Positions 18,477 through 26,340 of a stretch of DNA of 64,000 bases are shown piece by piece. The notes beneath the pieces were generated by a model. It was not told the origin of the DNA. It did not search any database and saw only the letters and a program-made list of their open reading frames with translations. Each line of letters starts with the position of its first letter. The first letter of the stretch is position 1. A program made the position numbers and the translations under genes. This stretch comes from Paenibacillus tepidiphilus. GTDB lineage: Bacteria > Bacillota > Bacilli > Paenibacillales > Paenibacillaceae. The stretch lies in assembly GCF_008635795.1 (NCBI RefSeq), contig NZ_VWRQ01000003.1, positions 1 through 64,000 of the forward strand, given 5' to 3'.

Positions 18477-20096
18477 ATGAATAAGTCCATCTCCATCTTC
18501 GACACCACTCTACGCGACGGCACCCAAGGTGAGGGGATCAGTCTGTCGGCGGATGACAAGCTGAAGATAGCCAAGAAATTAGATGATCTGGGTGTTCACT
18601 ATATTGAAGGCGGTATCCCGGGCAGCAACAGCAAAGACATCGAATTTTTCAAAAGAGTCAAAGAGCTGCATCTGAATGCCAAAATCACCGCATTCGGAAG
18701 CACCCGGCGCAAGAATTCCTCCGCCGAGCATGACGAGAACCTCCGCCGCATGATTGATGCTGGTGTGCCTGCCGCTACGCTGGTCGGCAAATCATGGGAC
18801 TTTCATGTGCATACCGCACTGCAGACCACACTGGAGGAGAACCTGGCGATGATCGGCGACTCCATCGCCTATTTGAAGCAGCAGGGTCTGGAAGTCATCT
18901 TCGATGCCGAGCATTTCTTTGACGGTTATAAGCATAATCCGGAATACGCTGCGGCCGTGCTGGCCAGAGCCGGCGAAGCCGGTGCCGACTGGCTGGTCAT
19001 GTGCGATACGAACGGCGGTACGCTTCCGCATGAGGTGCAGGAGATCGTCACCGCGATTTCCGCCCAGCTCCCAACAGCCGCACTGGGTATCCATACCCAT
19101 AATGACTGCGAGCTGGCAGTGGCCAATGCACTCAGCGCCATCGGAGCCGGTGTCCGCCAGGTACAGGGGACCATCAATGGCTACGGCGAGCGCTGCGGCA
19201 ATGCCAACCTGTGCTCGATCATTCCCACCCTGCAGCTCAAGATGGGATATCACTGCATTCCGGGGGATTCACTGCCGCAATTGACCAACACGGCCCGTTT
19301 CGTCAGCGAAGTGGCTAATGTCAATATGCCGGTGAACCAGCCTTATGTCGGCAGTGCCGCCTTCGCCCACAAAGGCGGAATCCATGTCTCCGCCATTCTC
19401 CGTGACTCCCGGACCTATGAGCATATTGCACCCGAACTGGTCGGGAACAAGCAGCGGGTACTGGTCTCCGAGCTGGCCGGCCAGAGCAATGTGCTGTCCA
19501 AGGCCCAGGATATGGGCTTAAGCCTTGACCCAAGCAGTGAACAAGCACGCAAGGTTATTGACCGCATCAAGGATCTGGAGCATCAGGGTTACCAATTCGA
19601 AGGCGCGGATGCTTCACTGGAGCTGCTGCTGCGCGAAGCCACCGGAGAGATGAACGAGCTATTCACCTTCGAATCGTTTAAAATGCTGGTCGAAAAGACC
19701 GCAGGACACCCGGTTATGTCCGAAGCCTTCGTGAAACTGAAGGTCAGCGGCGAGAGTCTTTACACCGCCGCCGAGGGCAACGGTCCGGTCAACGCGCTGG
19801 ACAATGCGCTGCGCAAAGCGCTTGTACCTTACTTCCCGCGGCTGAACGAGATGCATCTTTCCGATTACAAGGTACGCGTCCTGGATGAGAAAGATCAGAC
19901 GGCGGCCAAGGTCCGGGTATTGATTGAATCCAAAGACCTGCATAACACCTGGAGTACGGTAGGCGTCTCCAGCAACGTCATTGAAGCCAGCTGGGAAGCG
20001 CTGGTCGACAGTATGCGGTATGCGCTGCTGGGGCAAATCTCCCGGGAAGCATCGGGCCACATCAGCAATGAACCGCGCGGTCTGGTCAATCATTAA
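18477..20096 (+). CDS. cimA: citramalate synthase
   Basis: This 539-aa enzyme condenses pyruvate with acetyl-CoA to (R)-citramalate, the entry to threonine-independent isoleucine synthesis. The HMGL-like TIM barrel opens with IFDTTLRDGTQGEGISLS and has the metal-binding HTHND (about 204-208). It ends with the LeuA-type allosteric domain from about residue 395. Total length and the FDAEHFFDGYKHNP stretch match the CimA (TIGR00977) group rather than 2-isopropylmalate synthase. An AGGAGG ribosome site is present. The gene is alone, with a promoter and terminator of its own; other ilv/leu genes are not in the window. Confidence 0.92.
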   Translation: MNKSISIFDTTLRDGTQGEGISLSADDKLKIAKKLDDLGVHYIEGGIPGSNSKDIEFFKRVKELHLNAKITAFGSTRRKNSSAEHDENLRRMIDAGVPAATLVGKSWDFHVHTALQTTLEENLAMIGDSIAYLKQQGLEVIFDAEHFFDGYKHNPEYAAAVLARAGEAGADWLVMCDTNGGTLPHEVQEIVTAISAQLPTAALGIHTHNDCELAVANALSAIGAGVRQVQGTINGYGERCGNANLCSIIPTLQLKMGYHCIPGDSLPQLTNTARFVSEVANVNMPVNQPYVGSAAFAHKGGIHVSAILRDSRTYEHIAPELVGNKQRVLVSELAGQSNVLSKAQDMGLSLDPSSEQARKVIDRIKDLEHQGYQFEGADASLELLLREATGEMNELFTFESFKMLVEKTAGHPVMSEAFVKLKVSGESLYTAAEGNGPVNALDNALRKALVPYFPRLNEMHLSDYKVRVLDEKDQTAAKVRVLIESKDLHNTWSTVGVSSNVIEASWEALVDSMRYALLGQISREASGHISNEPRGLVNH

Positions 20097-20126
20097 GCGT
20101 ATTGTACAAACAACAGATTCAACCAT

Positions 20127-20168
20127 AAGCCCCCCTGCTGCGGGAACAACCCGTATGCAGGGGGGCTT
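20127..20168. terminator. intrinsic terminator of cimA
   Basis: AAGCCCCCCTG pairs perfectly with CAGGGGGGCTT, followed by TATATC. The plus-strand T tract is short but the stem is very stable. On the minus strand it could also catch read-through from the thioredoxin-like gene. Confidence 0.8.
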
Positions 20169-20217
20169 TATATCAACAAGCATGGCAGGTTCGATATGTC
20201 CAATGCCTGACAATGAG

Positions 20218-20778
20218 TTATCGCGAGGTTAAAGCGGCAATCTTACGCTCCAGTTCTTCTGGAGGAAGTACTCCGAGAATAACCTCCGAGATCACCCCGT
20301 CTTTGGCAACCAGCACATTCGTCGGAAACACCTGCCCGTTATACCTGGCAAATACCTGCCCCTTCAAATCATACAGCACTGGAAAGCTCAGCATGTATTT
20401 CCGGACAAACCGCTCGGCGTTCTGCTTGACATCCTGGCTGGTGACATTGACACCGTAGACATCGAGAACGTCTTTATACTTCACAGCCAGCCTGTTTAAA
20501 TCCGGCGCCTCCAGCTGGCAAGGACCGCACCATGATGCCCAAAAGTTCAGCAGCAGCGCTTTCTCCCGTGGTCCTCCAACCTGCCGGCTGGTCCCGCCGG
20601 CGTCCTGCAGTGTGAAGGCCGGGGCCAGCCTTCCCGGCCCTGCTCCTGCCGCTGCCGAAGCATGGCTTACCGGTGCAGGCGCAGCTTGCGCCGGCTCCAG
20701 CGGGGCCAGTACAGCCAGCGTGATCAGCAGGACACTTATGATTCGATTGCATCTGTTAACAGCAGTCATAGGAGCCAT
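20218..20778 (-). CDS. TlpA/ResA-type thiol-disulfide oxidoreductase
   Basis: This 186-aa exported thioredoxin-fold protein has a signal peptide or anchor (RIISVLLITLAVLAPLEPAQA, about 11-31). The AhpC/TSA-like domain carries the redox motif WASWCGPCQLEAP. The downstream cis-proline region is TNVLVAKDGVISEVILG. It should reduce or exchange disulfides outside the membrane, for example on cytochrome c apoproteins or spore coat proteins; the partner is unknown. Two in-frame starts, 20778 and 20769, are possible. The gene ends just after the cimA terminator. Confidence 0.85.
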   Translation of the reverse strand: MAPMTAVNRCNRIISVLLITLAVLAPLEPAQAAPAPVSHASAAAGAGPGRLAPAFTLQDAGGTSRQVGGPREKALLLNFWASWCGPCQLEAPDLNRLAVKYKDVLDVYGVNVTSQDVKQNAERFVRKYMLSFPVLYDLKGQVFARYNGQVFPTNVLVAKDGVISEVILGVLPPEELERKIAALTSR

Positions 20779-20884
20779 GTTCCTTTACTTGTGGAGTGGT
20801 TTACTTGTATTCTGTCTCCTATCTGCTTATTTCAAACCGCAGCACAAAAAAAAGAGGATTCCGTCCGAAGACGAAATCCCATGA
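20777..20884 (+). CDS. possible 35-aa membrane microprotein
   Basis: The ATG at 20777 follows TAGGAG closely and opens a frame with one hydrophobic helix (FLYLWSGLLVFCLLSAYF) and a basic tail (KPQHKKKR). The stop overlaps the leader of the JAMM gene. Its start codon shares CATG with the start of the divergent thioredoxin-like gene, so one of the two starts may be wrong. Composition is membrane-like but no family is recognised. Confidence 0.3.
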   Translation: MFLYLWSGLLVFCLLSAYFKPQHKKKRIPSEDEIP

Positions 20885-20900
20885 AGAGAGAGGGGTACAA

Positions 20901-21377
20901 ATGACAGCAGACCAGGGAAAACCTCAAGCCATCTGGCTGAAATCCTCCGTGCAGCAGATGCTGGGGAAGCATCTGCTAACCTGTCATCCGCAGGAAGCCT
21001 GCGGAATCCTGCTGGGTGCTGCCGCAGCGGGCGGCATGCTTATCGACCACTATGTGCCCATGAGCAACGTAGCGCCTGACCCGCTGCACGCATTCACGCC
21101 TGAACCCCGGGAATGGGTGCATGCCCTGTATAGTCAGCCCCGGTTGATCGGTCTGTTCCACTCGCATCCGCACACTGAGCCTTGGCCGTCCAAAGCGGAT
21201 CTCGCAGGTTTACCGGCTCTCGGCCCGGAATTCCGCGCCTACCTGATCGGCTCTCCTGCAGCCGCCGGTACCGGCGGCCTTAGCCTGAATGCCTTTCTGA
21301 TCGAAAGCAGCAGCGAGCCGGGCAACAGATCTACCCGCATATTAACGCAAGCCCCGCTCTACGTTCTGCTTAAATAA
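20901..21377 (+). CDS. JAMM/MPN+ (M67 family) metallopeptidase
   Basis: This 158-aa single-domain zinc peptidase has an intact JAMM motif. The upstream glutamate lies in HPQEACGILLG, and HSHPHTEPWPSKAD follows the H-x-H-x(10)-D pattern. Bacterial members cleave C-terminal extensions of ubiquitin-like sulfur carriers or amino-acid conjugates in cysteine and cofactor synthesis. No ThiS/MoaD or E1-like gene lies next to it, so the substrate is open. The ATG at 20901 has GAGAGAGGGG upstream. The 3' end overlaps the convergent exonuclease gene by 19 bp. Confidence 0.85.
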   Translation: MTADQGKPQAIWLKSSVQQMLGKHLLTCHPQEACGILLGAAAAGGMLIDHYVPMSNVAPDPLHAFTPEPREWVHALYSQPRLIGLFHSHPHTEPWPSKADLAGLPALGPEFRAYLIGSPAAAGTGGLSLNAFLIESSSEPGNRSTRILTQAPLYVLLK

Positions 21378-22108
21378 GCGTATAAGTCGCCCAGCGTATC
21401 CACCTTTTTCTTGTCGGCAATCTCCCGCAGATAAGAGACCCACAAATGAGCCGTCATCCTGGAATCCTCCAGCGCATGATGCCGCCCTTTGATCGGGATG
21501 CCATGAACAGCCAGCAGCTCGTCTAATGTATAATTCCCGCGGCTGGGCTCCAGCCAGCGGGCCAGCATCATCGTATCCAGCACCCGGTGGGTCAGCTGCA
21601 CCTTGGAGGTCTTCCACAGCGCCGCGTTCAGAAAAGCCTTGTCATGTGAGCTTCCGTGGGCGACAAGCACGCGCTGCCCCACAAAGGTCATGAAATTGTG
21701 CAATCCGTCAATCAAGGGCGGCGCCTTGGCGGTCATCTCCTGAGAGATTCCCGTCAGCCTCGTGATGGTCTCCGGAATAGCCGTCTGGCAATTTACCAGT
21801 GTATAGAAGCATTCCTCCTCCCGGATCTCATGGCCGACTACACGGACCGCACCAATGGACATAATTTCATCGCCATGCTGATGAGAGAACCCGGTCGTCT
21901 CCAGATCAAAGATAACCGTCTCCAGCTCTGTAAGCGGAGTATGCAGTACTTCGGGACGCCGTTTCTCGCGCATCAGCGAACGGATAAAAGCCATCTGCTG
22001 CGCTGTCTGTTGTGCCGTCTCCCCGCCCCGGATCGAGGCAAGTGCCGAGGGCATTCCGCCCTGCCGCAAGCTGTTCCAGAATCCCCCGCCTTTATTGGGC
22101 TCCTTCAT
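21359..22108 (-). CDS. DEDDh 3'-5' exonuclease (DnaQ-like)
   Basis: This 249-aa exonuclease has the epsilon-subunit fold. ExoI is VIFDLETTGFSHQHGDEIMSIGAV (D/E pair), ExoII is around VLVAHGSSHDKAFLNAAL, and ExoIII is HHALEDSRMTAHLW with the catalytic His and Asp. It removes nucleotides 3' to 5' from DNA or RNA. The stand-alone form is not the PolC proofreading domain. The start overlaps the stop of the upstream DUF294 gene by 4 bp, so the two are coupled. The same pairing with DUF294 nucleotidyltransferases occurs as fusions or neighbours elsewhere, as I recall. Confidence 0.88.
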   Translation of the reverse strand: MKEPNKGGGFWNSLRQGGMPSALASIRGGETAQQTAQQMAFIRSLMREKRRPEVLHTPLTELETVIFDLETTGFSHQHGDEIMSIGAVRVVGHEIREEECFYTLVNCQTAIPETITRLTGISQEMTAKAPPLIDGLHNFMTFVGQRVLVAHGSSHDKAFLNAALWKTSKVQLTHRVLDTMMLARWLEPSRGNYTLDELLAVHGIPIKGRHHALEDSRMTAHLWVSYLREIADKKKVDTLGDLYAYLSRT

Positions 22109-23187
22109 GACTGTCTCCTTTCCGCTGAACGGAGCTGACGCTGCAGAGCCCTGTGCAGGCGTCTGACAAGCAGTAAACTTTCCCGCAGCTCCGCGAAGAG
22201 CTGCTTATTCTTGAGTTCCTTCTCCCCCATGTAATCGCTGCTGGAGAGGAGACCGTCCTTGTCCTCATAAGGAGTATTGACCCGCATCCGTAAAGCGGTT
22301 AGAAATGCCTGCCGCACAGCATCCAGATGCTCATAGCGTCCAAGCTTCTGCAACTGATCCAGCCTTTTCAGGGTCGAGCTGGCCCTAACCCCATGTGCCA
22401 GCGATAAATGCCTTACAAAGTTCACCAGAGGGATATAAACGCCGTATTTCACATCAAAGCCGCCGGCATAATCCCCGAATCGCTCAGTCAGCACCTGCCC
22501 GAGCAAATTAAGCGTCGCTTTATGGCGCACAGTGTTGCGCAATACGGCTGCAGCCAGTTTCTCATTGCCCGCATAACCGGCATGAAAGCTCTCCTGCCAC
22601 CTTGCAGACAAATCGGCGCTGCCGGCCACATGGCGCATATCGGAGGCAATAATCAGATAACGGACGGGCTCCCATTCCAGTTGTCCCCTCCAGCCCGCGA
22701 GCTGCTCCTGCCACTCGGACAGAGTCTTGTTCCACAGGGGTTCGGATGACATCACTTTGCCTTCGCACTTCTCATATCCGGCAACCTCCAGAATGTCTGA
22801 AAGTATGCCGCCGAAGGTACGGAAATAACTTCGCTTGCTGCCGTCCGGCTCGCCTTCCACAATCAGACCGTTATCCTGGTCACTCCACAACGTAGCCTCT
22901 TCGCGGCCTGCGCTGCCGAACACAATAAAGGAATAGGCGCAGGGAGGCGGGCCGTAGCCCGCCTCCTTCATCTGCGCCTCACTGAGAGTGACCGCCTGCC
23001 GGGCGACAAGATCATGCATCTTGTTTACCCGCAGTGTCCATTCCTCGATTGGGATCACATTAAGCTGTTGCAGGAGCCCGGATTGACAGGCAATCCGCCT
23101 TTCCTTCAGCTCCTGCGGCGAACCGGCCGTCAGGATGGACGTATACACCTGCTCTAATTCTCTGTCTGTCGACTCCATCGGTGCCAC
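22105..23187 (-). CDS. DUF294 nucleotidyltransferase-like protein (GlnD-type head)
   Basis: This 360-aa protein joins a helical N-terminus (1-75), a nucleotidyltransferase domain with FGSAGREEATLWSDQDNGLI (about 90-109) and a C-terminal DUF294 helical domain. The GSxGR...SDxD pattern is the active-site strand of the DNA polymerase beta-like superfamily, as in GlnD. The CBS pair seen in many DUF294 proteins is missing. The substrate is unknown; nucleotidylation of a protein such as PII is one idea. It lies 24 bp downstream of amt and overlaps the exonuclease by 4 bp, so it may share the nitrogen-controlled promoter. Confidence 0.85.
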   Translation of the reverse strand: MAPMESTDRELEQVYTSILTAGSPQELKERRIACQSGLLQQLNVIPIEEWTLRVNKMHDLVARQAVTLSEAQMKEAGYGPPPCAYSFIVFGSAGREEATLWSDQDNGLIVEGEPDGSKRSYFRTFGGILSDILEVAGYEKCEGKVMSSEPLWNKTLSEWQEQLAGWRGQLEWEPVRYLIIASDMRHVAGSADLSARWQESFHAGYAGNEKLAAAVLRNTVRHKATLNLLGQVLTERFGDYAGGFDVKYGVYIPLVNFVRHLSLAHGVRASSTLKRLDQLQKLGRYEHLDAVRQAFLTALRMRVNTPYEDKDGLLSSSDYMGEKELKNKQLFAELRESLLLVRRLHRALQRQLRSAERRQS

Positions 23188-23211
23188 ACGGTCCGCCTCC
23201 CTGCCAGTAGG

Positions 23212-24606
23212 TTATTTATTGAGGGATTTGCCTTCCGATTCGGAGATCAGCTTCATTTGCTCAGGATAGCCGTAAGTACCATGTTCGCTGATATCCAGAC
23301 CCATCAATTCCTCTTCTTCTGTTACACGCAGGCCGTTAACCAGCTTGATCACGTACAGAATGACGAAGGACAATACCGCTACGAAGATGAATGTGCCAAC
23401 TACGCCGAGAACCTGCACGCCCAACTGATGGAAGCCGCCGCCGTAGAACAAACCGGCTTTGCCGACAAGCGCACCTTCTTCAATCAGTTCCGGCGTAGCG
23501 AACAAACCGGTGGATACCGCACCCCACATACCGGCAATACCATGTACGGAGAAAGCATAGATTGGATCGTCCAGACCTGCTTTTTCCAGCCATTGCGAAG
23601 TCATGAATGTGAACGCGCCGGCTACCAGACCGATAACGATCGCCGCCCAAGGCTCTACGAATGCACAAGCGCCGGTAATGGCAACCAGTGCAGCCAGCAC
23701 ACCATTAAGCATTGCAGGAATATCGGATTTGCCAAAGTACAGCCAGGAAGCAATCAGGGCAGCCAGACCGCCTGCTACTGCAGCCAGATTCGTTGTCAGT
23801 GCAACGTGGCCGAAGAATCCGCCCATAGGGGACAATGCGCTGCCCGGGTTGAAGCCGAACCAGCCGAACCAGAGAATAATAACGCCGAGTACCGTAAGAA
23901 CTTGGTTATGACCAGGAATGATAACCGGTTTGCCTTCTTTATTGAATTTACCCAGACGCGGCTTGAGCAGAATCGTTGCAACGACTGCCGCTGTTGCACC
24001 GGTCAGATGGACTACTGTGGAACCTGCATAATCCTGCATACCCATTTCAGCCAGCCAGCCGCCGCCCCATACCCAGTGGGCTACAACAGGATAAATAATT
24101 ACGGAGAACAGGATGCCGAAGATAATGTAGACGCTCAGTTTGGCGCGTTCTGCCATACCGCCGGATACAATCGCCAGAGATACTGCGGCAAAAGCCATCT
24201 GGAACAGGAATTTAACGTTAAGGGTTACATCGGAGAATGCCAGAGATTCGAAGAACGATGCATCCCCTTCACCGCCGTATAAGAAGCCCTCAGTGCCGAT
24301 AAATCCGTTGCCGTTGCCGAAGCCAAGGCCAAAACCTACAGCCCAGAAACAAAGGCAGGCAATCGCAAGTGTCAATACCGTCTTACCGGCTACGTGACCG
24401 GCGTTCTTCATCCGGACCGAACCGGCTTCAAGCAGTGCAAAGCCCGCTTGCATAAAGAATACCAGAATGAAGGCCAGGAAGGTAAATGCCGTATTAAGTC
24501 CGATCTGCAAATCCGGAGTCGTCGGCCCTTCAGCGGCGAACGCGCTGACCGGATAGATCATCAGTGTGATCATGGCCAGAAACATCATTAACATCTTTTT
24601 TCTCAT
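23212..24606 (-). CDS. amtB: ammonium transporter
   Basis: This 464-aa Amt/MEP/Rh channel for NH4+/NH3 uptake has a cleavable-looking signal (LMMFLAMITLMIYPVSAFAAEG) and 11 membrane helices. The first pore histidine lies in VAHWVWGGGWLAEMG and the second in FSVHGIAGMWGA. The conserved DYAGSTVVHLTGA and GFNPGSAL segments are present. The C-terminal cytoplasmic tail (EEEELMGLDISEHGTYGYPE) matches the regulatory tail that contacts PII proteins, though no glnK is adjacent. A GlnR/TnrA box in the leader predicts nitrogen control. Confidence 0.95.
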   Translation of the reverse strand: MRKKMLMMFLAMITLMIYPVSAFAAEGPTTPDLQIGLNTAFTFLAFILVFFMQAGFALLEAGSVRMKNAGHVAGKTVLTLAIACLCFWAVGFGLGFGNGNGFIGTEGFLYGGEGDASFFESLAFSDVTLNVKFLFQMAFAAVSLAIVSGGMAERAKLSVYIIFGILFSVIIYPVVAHWVWGGGWLAEMGMQDYAGSTVVHLTGATAAVVATILLKPRLGKFNKEGKPVIIPGHNQVLTVLGVIILWFGWFGFNPGSALSPMGGFFGHVALTTNLAAVAGGLAALIASWLYFGKSDIPAMLNGVLAALVAITGACAFVEPWAAIVIGLVAGAFTFMTSQWLEKAGLDDPIYAFSVHGIAGMWGAVSTGLFATPELIEEGALVGKAGLFYGGGFHQLGVQVLGVVGTFIFVAVLSFVILYVIKLVNGLRVTEEEELMGLDISEHGTYGYPEQMKLISESEGKSLNK

Positions 24607-24625
24607 CTTTACCCCACTCCCCTAA

Positions 24626-24642
24626 TGTTATATTTCCTTACA
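24626..24642. promoter_or_regulatory. GlnR/TnrA-type operator upstream of amt
   Basis: TGTTA-N7-TTACA is a full match to the TGTNA-N7-TNACA inverted repeat bound by GlnR and TnrA. It lies between the predicted transcription start (about 24657) and the amt ATG (24606), a position that suits GlnR repression under nitrogen excess. Confidence 0.75.
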
Positions 24643-24663
24643 AGTCGTGAAACTCTTGATGTC

Positions 24664-24693
24664 ATTATAAGCGTAAGTCAGGGAACTTGACAA
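24664..24693 (-). promoter_or_regulatory. SigA-type promoter of amt
   Basis: On the minus strand TTGTCA (24693-24688) and TATAAT (24669-24664) are 18 bp apart. The start should be near 24657, giving a leader of about 50 nt with the GlnR/TnrA box and a GGGGAGTGGGG ribosome site. Confidence 0.75.
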
Positions 24694-24724
24694 GAGTATT
24701 TTTATGCAATGCTTAAATTATTTC

Positions 24725-24738
24725 TGTAAGCGCTTGAA
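24725..24738. promoter_or_regulatory. cre-like palindrome upstream of the amt promoter
   Basis: TGTAAGCGCTTGAA matches 12 of 14 positions of the CcpA site TGWAANCGNTNWCA on either strand. It lies 32 bp upstream of the -35 box. The rest of the 520-bp gap 24607-25127 is AT-rich, with no gene that I accept. Confidence 0.35.
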
Positions 24739-25035
24739 ACGCTCAATAATTGTGCGTAACCTCACAAGTAAACAGTAAAATCATGGTATTTCGCATTTAT
24801 CTGCAGCTCATATCTCCACAAGCAAATGCCGTTACCTCTTATTTATATATTTATGTAATCATATTTGCGCTAACAATAAATCATGTTTTCTTTACCCGGT
24901 TTTTCTTGACAAGTTTTTTAGGGATAACCCACTCATACATGACGTGTTCATGTCACATTTAGCTCGTAAGCTGCTCTAAGAAAAACTCCGGTATGATTTC
25001 AATTTTTCTGCATATACTTTTAGTAAGTGTAACGT

Positions 25036-25065
25036 TTGACTGTATGCTTTTAGGTTTGATATCAT
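25036..25065 (+). promoter_or_regulatory. SigA-type promoter of the merR gene
   Basis: TTGACT (25036-25041) and TATCAT (25060-25065) are spaced 18 bp, giving a leader of about 70 nt before the MerR start. Confidence 0.6.
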
Positions 25066-25145
25066 AGAGACAAGGAATTATACCTGCATTTCGCAGCCCT
25101 TAATTACGGGTTGCATGCATTAGTGAGGTGAGAACAAATGGGGAT

Positions 25146-25577
25146 ATGACCTTATACCGCATCGGTGAGCTGGCCAAAGCAGCGGACCTCAGCGAACGGA
25201 CCATCGACTATTATACGAAGCTCGGTCTGATCGCACCCGAGAAGCGGAGTATGAAGAATTATCGCCTGTACAACCATGAAACTCTGGCCGTTCTGGAACG
25301 TATTAATCATTTGAAGCAAGAGAAATATAGCCTTGAAGAGATTAAAGCTATGCTCAGCAAGTGGAGCTCTGCAGCTCCAGAAACTGATGTCTCCGACAAA
25401 TTGGCCGAGCTGGAGCTGCAAATGCAGCGGCTGGAGCGCGAAGTTAAGGCGCTGGAGCCGGTTATCAGCGGACTGAAGCCGGGGCAAGCCAGACGTGCGC
25501 TTGCGGCATTAATCCCCCAAGGCGTCGCCTGCATGGAGGCTATCCGGGTTCTGTTGACACAAGGGCCCACCATGTAA
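25146..25577 (+). CDS. MerR family transcriptional regulator
   Basis: This regulator of about 143 aa has an N-terminal winged helix: TLYRIGELAKAADLSERTIDYYTKLGLIAPEKRSMKNYRLYN (helix-turn-helix about 4-25, wing to 45). A long Leu-rich dimerisation coil (SDKLAELELQMQRLEREVKALEP) follows. The effector-sensing C-terminus is short and lacks a clear metal-binding Cys pair, so the signal is unknown. Starts at ATG 25146 and GTG 25128 are both possible. A 3-codon frame, ATG GGG ATA TGA at 25138, overlaps the 25146 ATG and sits properly spaced from the GAGGTGAG ribosome site. The YugP-type protease follows 34 bp later. Confidence 0.85.
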   Translation: MTLYRIGELAKAADLSERTIDYYTKLGLIAPEKRSMKNYRLYNHETLAVLERINHLKQEKYSLEEIKAMLSKWSSAAPETDVSDKLAELELQMQRLEREVKALEPVISGLKPGQARRALAALIPQGVACMEAIRVLLTQGPTM

Positions 25578-25611
25578 GATTGAACTAACACCATAGTGGA
25601 GGAATGCATAA

Positions 25612-26289
25612 ATGATGCCATTAATGTACGTATTACTGATTCTCGCCTTTATCTTGTCTGTATGGGCCCAATTTCGGGTTAAAGGCAACTTTAATAAATG
25701 GGCCAAGGTAGCGAACATGAATGGATTGACCGGTTATGAAGCGGCCCGGCGCATGCTCGACGCCAACGGACTGCATGATGTGCCGATTGAACCTGTCCGT
25801 GGTACTCTCACCGACCATTACGACCCCGTACACCGGGTCGTGCGCCTGTCGGAGCCCGTATATTATGAAAGCTCCATCGCCGCCGTTTCGGTGGCCTGCC
25901 ACGAAATTGGCCACGCCATCCAGCACAAGGAACTCTATCCGATGCTTACGCTGCGCCACAAGATGTTCCCGGTCGTCAACTTCGCTTCCGGTATCGCACC
26001 GTTCATGCTGCTGGCCGGGTTCCTGTTCAGCTCACTGAATCTGGTCGGTCTCGGTATCATCTTCTTCTCGGCTGCCGTAGCATTCCAGCTAGTTACGCTG
26101 CCTGTCGAGTTCAACGCCAGCAGCCGGGCCCGCCGGATCATGGTCGAGATGGGCTTCATCCGCAATGAAGAAGAGCGCGGGGTCGCCAAGGTATTGAATG
26201 CGGCCGCCTTGACTTACGTCGCTGCCGCTCTGGTCTCGCTGCTTGAACTGATCCGTCTGATTCTGATGTTCTTCGGCAACCGCGAATAA
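25612..26289 (+). CDS. membrane zinc metallopeptidase (YugP family)
   Basis: This 225-aa integral membrane peptidase has an N-terminal helix (LMYVLLILAFILSVWAQF), a soluble stretch, and the zinc motif VACHEIGHAIQH (HExxH at about 101-105). Two hydrophobic hairpins (FMLLAGFLFSSLNLVGLGIIFFSAAVAFQLV) and a C-terminal helix complete it. PVEFNASSRAR, after the second hairpin, is conserved in the family and may supply the third ligand. The natural substrate is not known; membrane protein quality control is plausible. It lies 34 bp after merR on the same strand, so the two may be cotranscribed. A GTGGAGGA ribosome site is present. Confidence 0.88.
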   Translation: MMPLMYVLLILAFILSVWAQFRVKGNFNKWAKVANMNGLTGYEAARRMLDANGLHDVPIEPVRGTLTDHYDPVHRVVRLSEPVYYESSIAAVSVACHEIGHAIQHKELYPMLTLRHKMFPVVNFASGIAPFMLLAGFLFSSLNLVGLGIIFFSAAVAFQLVTLPVEFNASSRARRIMVEMGFIRNEEERGVAKVLNAAALTYVAAALVSLLELIRLILMFFGNRE

Positions 26290-26305
26290 TTGAACAAGAT
26301 ATAAG

Positions 26306-26340
26306 AATGCCCCGGAAGGCTAAGAGCCGACCGGGGTATT
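26306..26340. terminator. bidirectional terminator between YugP-type and LysR genes
   Basis: AATGCCCCGG pairs with CCGGGGTATT (one wobble) around an AGGCTAAGAGCC inner part. It overlaps the last codons of the convergent LysR gene. Confidence 0.65.

Noticed and set aside
24750..24962. 70-codon frame in the amt-merR gap
   Set aside because: AT-rich, no ribosome site, no similarity; overlaps regulatory sequence.
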